From contig JASGKK010000003.1 of the NCBI GenBank assembly GCA_047600605.1, positions 744,001 to 808,000 of the forward strand: DNA of 64,000 nucleotides. Reading direction: 5' to 3'. Shown one piece after another: positions 59,563 to 64,000 of the stretch. The notes under the pieces were generated by a model, which did no database searches, was not told where the DNA came from, and saw nothing but the letters and a program-made list of their open reading frames with translations. Position 1 is the first letter of the stretch; each line of letters opens with the position of its first letter. A program made the translations under genes and the position numbers. Source of the stretch: CAYMZZ01 sp047600605 (lineage in GTDB: Bacteria > Bacteroidota > Bacteroidia > Chitinophagales > Chitinophagaceae).

Positions 59563-60612
59563 TTACCAGCGTAGCAGGGCGCTGCCCCATGTAAAGCCAC
59601 TGCCAAAGGCGGCCAGGCAGACGAGGTCGCCTTCTTTGACCATTCCTTTTTCCCAGGCTTCGCAAAGTGCGATAGGTACACTGGCCGCTGTGGTATTTCC
59701 GTATTGCTGAATATTATTGTAGACCTGGCTATCGGAAAGCCGAAGTTGTTGCTGTACAAACTGGGCAATGCGCAGATTGGCCTGGTGTGGGATCAACAGA
59801 CTGAGGTCGGCCGGTTGAAGCTGATTGGCGGCAAGCGCTTCTCTTATCACTTCAGGAAATTTTACAACTGCTTTTTTGAATACGGCCGGCCCATCCATGT
59901 TAGGGAAAAAATCTTCCTTATCCAGCTGATCCTGTGTAATGAACAGGCCACCCCATGGCTGTTCGGGAGTAGCGGGTTTTTTATCGGCCCAGAAGCGGCC
60001 GGCATGAAAACCCGGACTCGGCATGCTCAGCAGCTCGGCATCATTTCCGTCGCTGTGCAAATGAGTGCTTAGAATGCCCTGACCTTCTTTTGTTGTGGGT
60101 TGCAATATGACTGCACCTGCCCCATCGCCAAAGATCACCGATACATTGCGGCCTCTGGTACTGAAATCCAGGGCATATGAATGAATTTCAGAACCGATTA
60201 GAAGGATGTTTTTATACATCCCGGTTTTAATAAACTGGTCAGCTATGCTGATGCCGTATACGAATCCGCTGCACTGATTACGGATGTCGAGCGCCCCTAT
60301 TTCACCCATACCCAGCATACGCTGTACCAGTACACCGCATCCGGGGAAATAGTAGTCGGGACTTAGGGTGGCAAAAATGATAAAATCTACCTCTGCTGCA
60401 GTAATACCAGCCCGTTCCATGGCTATTTTGGCCGCTTCGGCACCCATCGTAGCTGTGGTATCCTCAAAACGGGTGGCAAAACGGCGCTGGCGTATGCCGG
60501 TCCGCTCCTGTATCCAGCCATCACTGGTATCCATAACGGAAGTGAGATCGTCATTTGTGACAATATTTTCAGGCACATACATGCCAATTCCAGCGATCTT
60601 TGTACGCAGCAT
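59563..60612 (-). CDS. fabH: 3-oxoacyl-ACP synthase III
   Basis: 349 residues from the second Met (60612); a Met three codons upstream is also possible. N-Q-C114-S-G-F (acylated Cys), P-H-Q-A-N-L-R-I (catalytic His) and N-T-T-A-A-S-V-P (Asn) complete the FabH triad. It starts fatty-acid synthesis by condensing acetyl- or branched acyl-CoA with malonyl-ACP. N-Q-C-S-G in place of the common A-C-A-G is usual for one FabH subgroup in Bacteroidota. Confidence 0.9.
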   Translation of the reverse strand: MLRTKIAGIGMYVPENIVTNDDLTSVMDTSDGWIQERTGIRQRRFATRFEDTTATMGAEAAKIAMERAGITAAEVDFIIFATLSPDYYFPGCGVLVQRMLGMGEIGALDIRNQCSGFVYGISIADQFIKTGMYKNILLIGSEIHSYALDFSTRGRNVSVIFGDGAGAVILQPTTKEGQGILSTHLHSDGNDAELLSMPSPGFHAGRFWADKKPATPEQPWGGLFITQDQLDKEDFFPNMDGPAVFKKAVVKFPEVIREALAANQLQPADLSLLIPHQANLRIAQFVQQQLRLSDSQVYNNIQQYGNTTAASVPIALCEAWEKGMVKEGDLVCLAAFGSGFTWGSALLRW

Positions 60613-60746
60613 AGCAAGCATTATTTATCGGGCAAGATACCAAATAGGCAGAAAATGAAACTGTTTCAGTTACAACTATTGACTTGACCGATTTATAGCA
60701 TGATATTTTCTAATGTTGCAGTAGCACCGCAGATAGCTAAAGCCAG

Positions 60747-60769
60747 CAATGACCTATACTGGGTCATTG
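60747..60769. repeat. Inverted repeat upstream of the TamB-like gene
   Basis: CAATGACC (60747-60754) and GGTCATTG (60762-60769) pair around TATACTG, without a T-run. It could be an operator for the gene starting 61 nt downstream. Confidence 0.4.
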
Positions 60770-60829
60770 AAGAGTAAGGGCATTGCTGTGCAGGCAAAAA
60801 ACTAAAGCAGGCCATCGGGCCAGGCGTGA

Positions 60830-63800
60830 ATGGAGCAGAAAACCACCAAAAAGAACGGATGGAAAAAAGCCGGCAGGATTTTATTAAAAAGTCTGCTGTG
60901 GATTTTTTTACTCATAATTGTCTTATTCCTTCTCCTGCTTACTCCTCCGGTACAGCAGTTTGTCACAAAAAAAGCGACACGCTATCTTGAAAAGAAACTG
61001 GATACCCGGGTAAGTATCGGGCGTCTTTTCGTGACCCTGGGCGGTCGCATAGCACTGGATAATGTATATATCGAAGACCGGCAGCGTGATACCCTGCTTG
61101 CCGCGGGTAACCTGCGGGTGAGAATGAGTCTTGCTGCTATTCTTTTTGATGGAGAGGTGGATATTCAAAGCATCCAGCTCAGCGATGCTACGGTTAAGAT
61201 CCGGCGTCAGTTGCCGGATACAGCATTCAATTTTCAGTTTATTGTTGATGCATTCAGCAGCACCGATACGGTCACGGTCAGTAAACCGGATGAACCCGGT
61301 AGTGCCACATCATTAAGTATCGGATCTGTTGAGCTAAACAACCTGCGACTCGTCTACAAAGATGTTGTAACCGGTAATGATATTACTGCCCGGTTGGATC
61401 ACCTGGATACACGTACCCGGAAACTGGACCTTGACCATTTTGTATTTGCACTCGACAGGACCACCATAAAAGGATTGACAGCAACAGTGATACAACTCGC
61501 TCCTCTGCCGGTTGCAGAAAATAACCAACCTGCCGAAACGGAAAATAACAATGACACTACATCGACCCTCACACTGGAACCGGGGCGTTTTCTGCTGGAG
61601 CGTTCCGTCATTGACTACCGGGATAGTGTCGGGGCATTATACACCCGCATTGAAGCAGGGCGGCTTGATTGGAAACCCGGCTTGCTGATACCGGATAAAG
61701 GCCTGTATGATCTGGGCAGCCTGGAGCTCACAGATACACGGGCTGGCGTAAGAATTGGAAAAAAGCCTGCGCAACAACCCGCTTCCACTCCTGTTGCGCA
61801 AATGGCTGCCGATACATCGGTCAGTACAGCTATGCGGCTTTTATTGAAAGGGATTGAACTCACCAACGTAACACTTCAATATGACGACGATAATGAGGTC
61901 CGTCAGCCGCAGGTATTTGATTATGCGCATATCAATACAAACATCAATAAACTACAGCTTAGTGATTTTATGATGGATGCAGACAGTATATCGGGGCGTA
62001 TAGAAAAAGCCGCGCTTACTGATCATTCGGGGTTTTCTTTAGCTGCTTTGCGTGGACGGTTTTTATATTCCGACAGAAAGGCTGGTATTACCGATCTGTA
62101 TTTGAAAACAGGAAGTGGTACAGAATTGCAACGCCGGCTTGAGCTATCCTATCCGTCTTTGGCGGCCCTGACCGATAACCCTGCTGCACTGACTATGAAT
62201 CTGCAAATAATGCAGAGCCGTGTGCGGGTGGCAGACATCCTTTATTTTGTTCCCTCGCTCAAAGAACAGCCTGCCTTTGCCAAAGCAAGTGATACCTGGT
62301 TTATGGATGGCAATGTGAGCGGCAGTGTAGATAACCTAACCGTCAATAAACTGGACATAAGCGGTCTTTCACAGACATCGGCGAAGTTATCAGGTACATT
62401 GAAAGGCCTGCCTGATCCGGATAAGCTGAACGCAGATCTCACCATTTATGAAATGACGACGACTGCTGCAGATTTATACAAGATTTTGCCGGCAGATATT
62501 ATTCCTGCTTCTCTTGCCCTGCCTGCACGAATGAAACTGAATGGAAAACTTGCCGGAGGCCTGAAGCAGGTAACGACCACGATGGATCTGCAGACCAGCG
62601 CCGGAGACATCTCAGTTTCCGGAACAGCCTCTTCGCTCACAGATGCCCGTACTGCAGAATATGATATGCAGGTGAAAACACGCTCATTGCAACTGGGTCA
62701 GCTTTTGAAGGGTACTGCAATGATGGGACCGCTTACCGCGCAGGTAAAAATAAAGGGAATGGGCTATGATCCGGAACTGGCCAATGCCAGAATGGACGGC
62801 ATGGTTGATGCAATGACGCTGAATGGGTATACTTATCGTCAGTTGGCGCTTACCGGCTCACTGGACCGCCAGGCAGCTACCGCTACGGCGGCCATGGCCG
62901 ACTCCAATATTGATTTCAGCAGTAAGGTTGAATTTAATATGGCTGGCACACAGCCATCACTTCGGGCAAATATTGTTGTAGACAGCATCAAGCTGCAAGC
63001 CCTGCATTTTTCAGAAGACCCTTTTATTTTCCGTGGAAAGATTTCTGCTGATTTTGATCGTATTGATCCGGATAGCCTTATGGGGCAATTGCTGCTGACG
63101 GAAGCCCTGCTGGTCAATCAGCAGGAGCGGGTGGCTTTTGATACAGTACAACTCAGGGCAGGAGATGTGGCAGGAGGCGGGCAGTATCTGCATTTGAAAA
63201 GCGATATCGCCGATCTGCGACTGGAAGGAAAATACAGGCTTAGCACTCTACCCGATGTGTTGATGCAGGCAATTGATCCTTACTACGATCTGGGAGAGAT
63301 AAAGAAAGACAGCAGTCAGTATGACTTCACATTGAATGCAGTCGCAACCGATCGACCCTTATTGAGAGCACTGGTACCCGGTCTTGAAAAACTGGATGGC
63401 CTGAAACTGGAATCACATTTTTCAAGTCAATCGGGAATACAGGCCGAACTCACTGCCAATGAACTGATCGTGGACGGAAACCGGGTGAGCGGGTTGCTGC
63501 TGACAGCAAATACGGCCGACACAGCGTTGAAGCTGAATATGGCAGCGAGGCAACTGGCCAGCGGTACGAGCCTGCTGATGGACAGTACGCTTATACAGGC
63601 GTCTTTGGCAAATAATAAAATTGATCTGAATCTGCTGGTGAAAGATCAGGCTGCTAAAGACAGATATGCACTGCAAGCCCAATTGCAACAGCAGCAGGAT
63701 GGAAGCCTTGTATTTGCACTTAAACCACAGGGCCTGTTGCTCAATTATGAAAAATGGGATGTAAGTGCTGCCAATAATATTATTATGACAGCGGATGGCG

Positions 63801-64000
63801 GATTACAGGCACAGGATTTTACACTGAGTCAGGGTTCAGAACAATTAAGCCTGCAAAGTTTGTCAAAGGCAGCCAATGCACCACTTCATGTACGGTTTTC
63901 TGACTTCAGGCTGTCTACTTTTACCAGTATGGTAATGGCAGACAGCTCACTGGTAGACGGCCGGCTTACCGGGGAGCTTGACCTGCGTGATCTGCAGACG
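60830..64000 (+). CDS. TamB/AsmA-like translocation and assembly protein, 5' part (3' truncated by window)
   Basis: The frame is open from ATG 60830 through the last base (1057 codons visible). The N-terminus has a basic stretch and one transmembrane helix (about 16-37, ...L-L-W-I-F-L-L-I-I-V-L-F), then T-P-P-V-Q-Q-F-V-T-K-K-A-T-R-Y-L-E-K-K-L and long repeated beta-strand sequence, as in TamB/AsmA (DUF490) proteins that bridge the two membranes for lipid or outer-membrane protein transport. Bacteroidota members are about 1500-1700 residues, so perhaps two thirds is visible. Confidence 0.85.
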   Translation, partial: MEQKTTKKNGWKKAGRILLKSLLWIFLLIIVLFLLLLTPPVQQFVTKKATRYLEKKLDTRVSIGRLFVTLGGRIALDNVYIEDRQRDTLLAAGNLRVRMSLAAILFDGEVDIQSIQLSDATVKIRRQLPDTAFNFQFIVDAFSSTDTVTVSKPDEPGSATSLSIGSVELNNLRLVYKDVVTGNDITARLDHLDTRTRKLDLDHFVFALDRTTIKGLTATVIQLAPLPVAENNQPAETENNNDTTSTLTLEPGRFLLERSVIDYRDSVGALYTRIEAGRLDWKPGLLIPDKGLYDLGSLELTDTRAGVRIGKKPAQQPASTPVAQMAADTSVSTAMRLLLKGIELTNVTLQYDDDNEVRQPQVFDYAHINTNINKLQLSDFMMDADSISGRIEKAALTDHSGFSLAALRGRFLYSDRKAGITDLYLKTGSGTELQRRLELSYPSLAALTDNPAALTMNLQIMQSRVRVADILYFVPSLKEQPAFAKASDTWFMDGNVSGSVDNLTVNKLDISGLSQTSAKLSGTLKGLPDPDKLNADLTIYEMTTTAADLYKILPADIIPASLALPARMKLNGKLAGGLKQVTTTMDLQTSAGDISVSGTASSLTDARTAEYDMQVKTRSLQLGQLLKGTAMMGPLTAQVKIKGMGYDPELANARMDGMVDAMTLNGYTYRQLALTGSLDRQAATATAAMADSNIDFSSKVEFNMAGTQPSLRANIVVDSIKLQALHFSEDPFIFRGKISADFDRIDPDSLMGQLLLTEALLVNQQERVAFDTVQLRAGDVAGGGQYLHLKSDIADLRLEGKYRLSTLPDVLMQAIDPYYDLGEIKKDSSQYDFTLNAVATDRPLLRALVPGLEKLDGLKLESHFSSQSGIQAELTANELIVDGNRVSGLLLTANTADTALKLNMAARQLASGTSLLMDSTLIQASLANNKIDLNLLVKDQAAKDRYALQAQLQQQQDGSLVFALKPQGLLLNYEKWDVSAANNIIMTADGGLQAQDFTLSQGSEQLSLQSLSKAANAPLHVRFSDFRLSTFTSMVMADSSLVDGRLTGELDLRDLQT

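Noticed and set aside
1..64000. CRISPR array, insertion sequence or prophage
   Set aside because: No regularly spaced direct repeats, transposase, integrase or phage structural gene is visible; the intergenic microrepeats are degenerate and not spaced like CRISPR.

Overview
The window looks like a chromosomal segment of a Bacteroidota bacterium, most likely family Chitinophagaceae. Four things point there. There is a type IX secretion C-terminal sorting domain. Promoters have the Bacteroidota form (TTTG, about 20 nt, TAnnTTTG) and Shine-Dalgarno sequences are mostly absent. Small families largely confined to the phylum are present (DUF3127, DUF3078, DUF5522, DUF6787-like). The respiratory chain is built on alternative complex III. 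The genus call is inference; no rRNA is present.

Layout. 1-2.0 kb: end of an SGNH hydrolase plus an MBOAT O-acyltransferase (polysaccharide O-acetylation). 2.1-14.7 kb: mixed cell-surface genes, including an OB-fold protein with an SSB-like tail, two class C-type serine hydrolases, a 14-repeat secreted T9SS protein, a D-aminoacylase-type amidohydrolase and a membrane-anchored PurN fusion. 15.0-31.3 kb: one long co-directional respiratory locus, actABCDEF (alternative complex III), aa3 oxidase subunits, heme O synthase, SCO and DUF420; ctaA (heme A synthase) lies apart at 55.2 kb. 31.4-33.7 kb: minus-strand ATL, DUF5522, trmB and DUF3078. 33.7-34.6 kb: an unusual tRNA-Leu-like RNA gene with its own promoter and terminator, divergent from an Lrp-family gene that carries an apparent +1 frameshift. 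35-37.9 kb: lipoprotein, DUF1398, OppC-like permease, GT2. 38.0-41.5 kb: a four-gene carbamoyltransferase cassette (SGNH-like, NodU/CmcH carbamoyltransferase, DUF5989, SxtJ). 41.5-45.5 kb: hydrolase/MarR divergent pair, acyl-CoA dehydrogenase and a membrane protein. 46.1-50.3 kb: oxidative pentose phosphate operon gnd-zwf-pgl with a diheme cytochrome. 50.4-64 kb: KorB-like subunit, JmjC-cupin, Sua5, RNase HII, CtaA, membrane patatin, lipid kinase, FabH and the start of a TamB-like protein that runs off the window.

Functional picture. Alternative complex III oxidises menaquinol and passes electrons through cytochrome c domains to the aa3 oxidase; CtaB and CtaA make heme A, and SCO and DUF420 help assemble the oxidase. 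The two polysaccharide-decoration modules (O-acetyl and O-carbamoyl) and the GT2 suggest modified surface glycans. Intergenic gaps repeatedly hold degenerate AAAGG/TTTAAAG and ATAACTTAAAACTTA microrepeats. The most unusual objects are the tRNA-Leu-like RNA at 33.8-34.0 kb and the frameshifted Lrp gene beside it.
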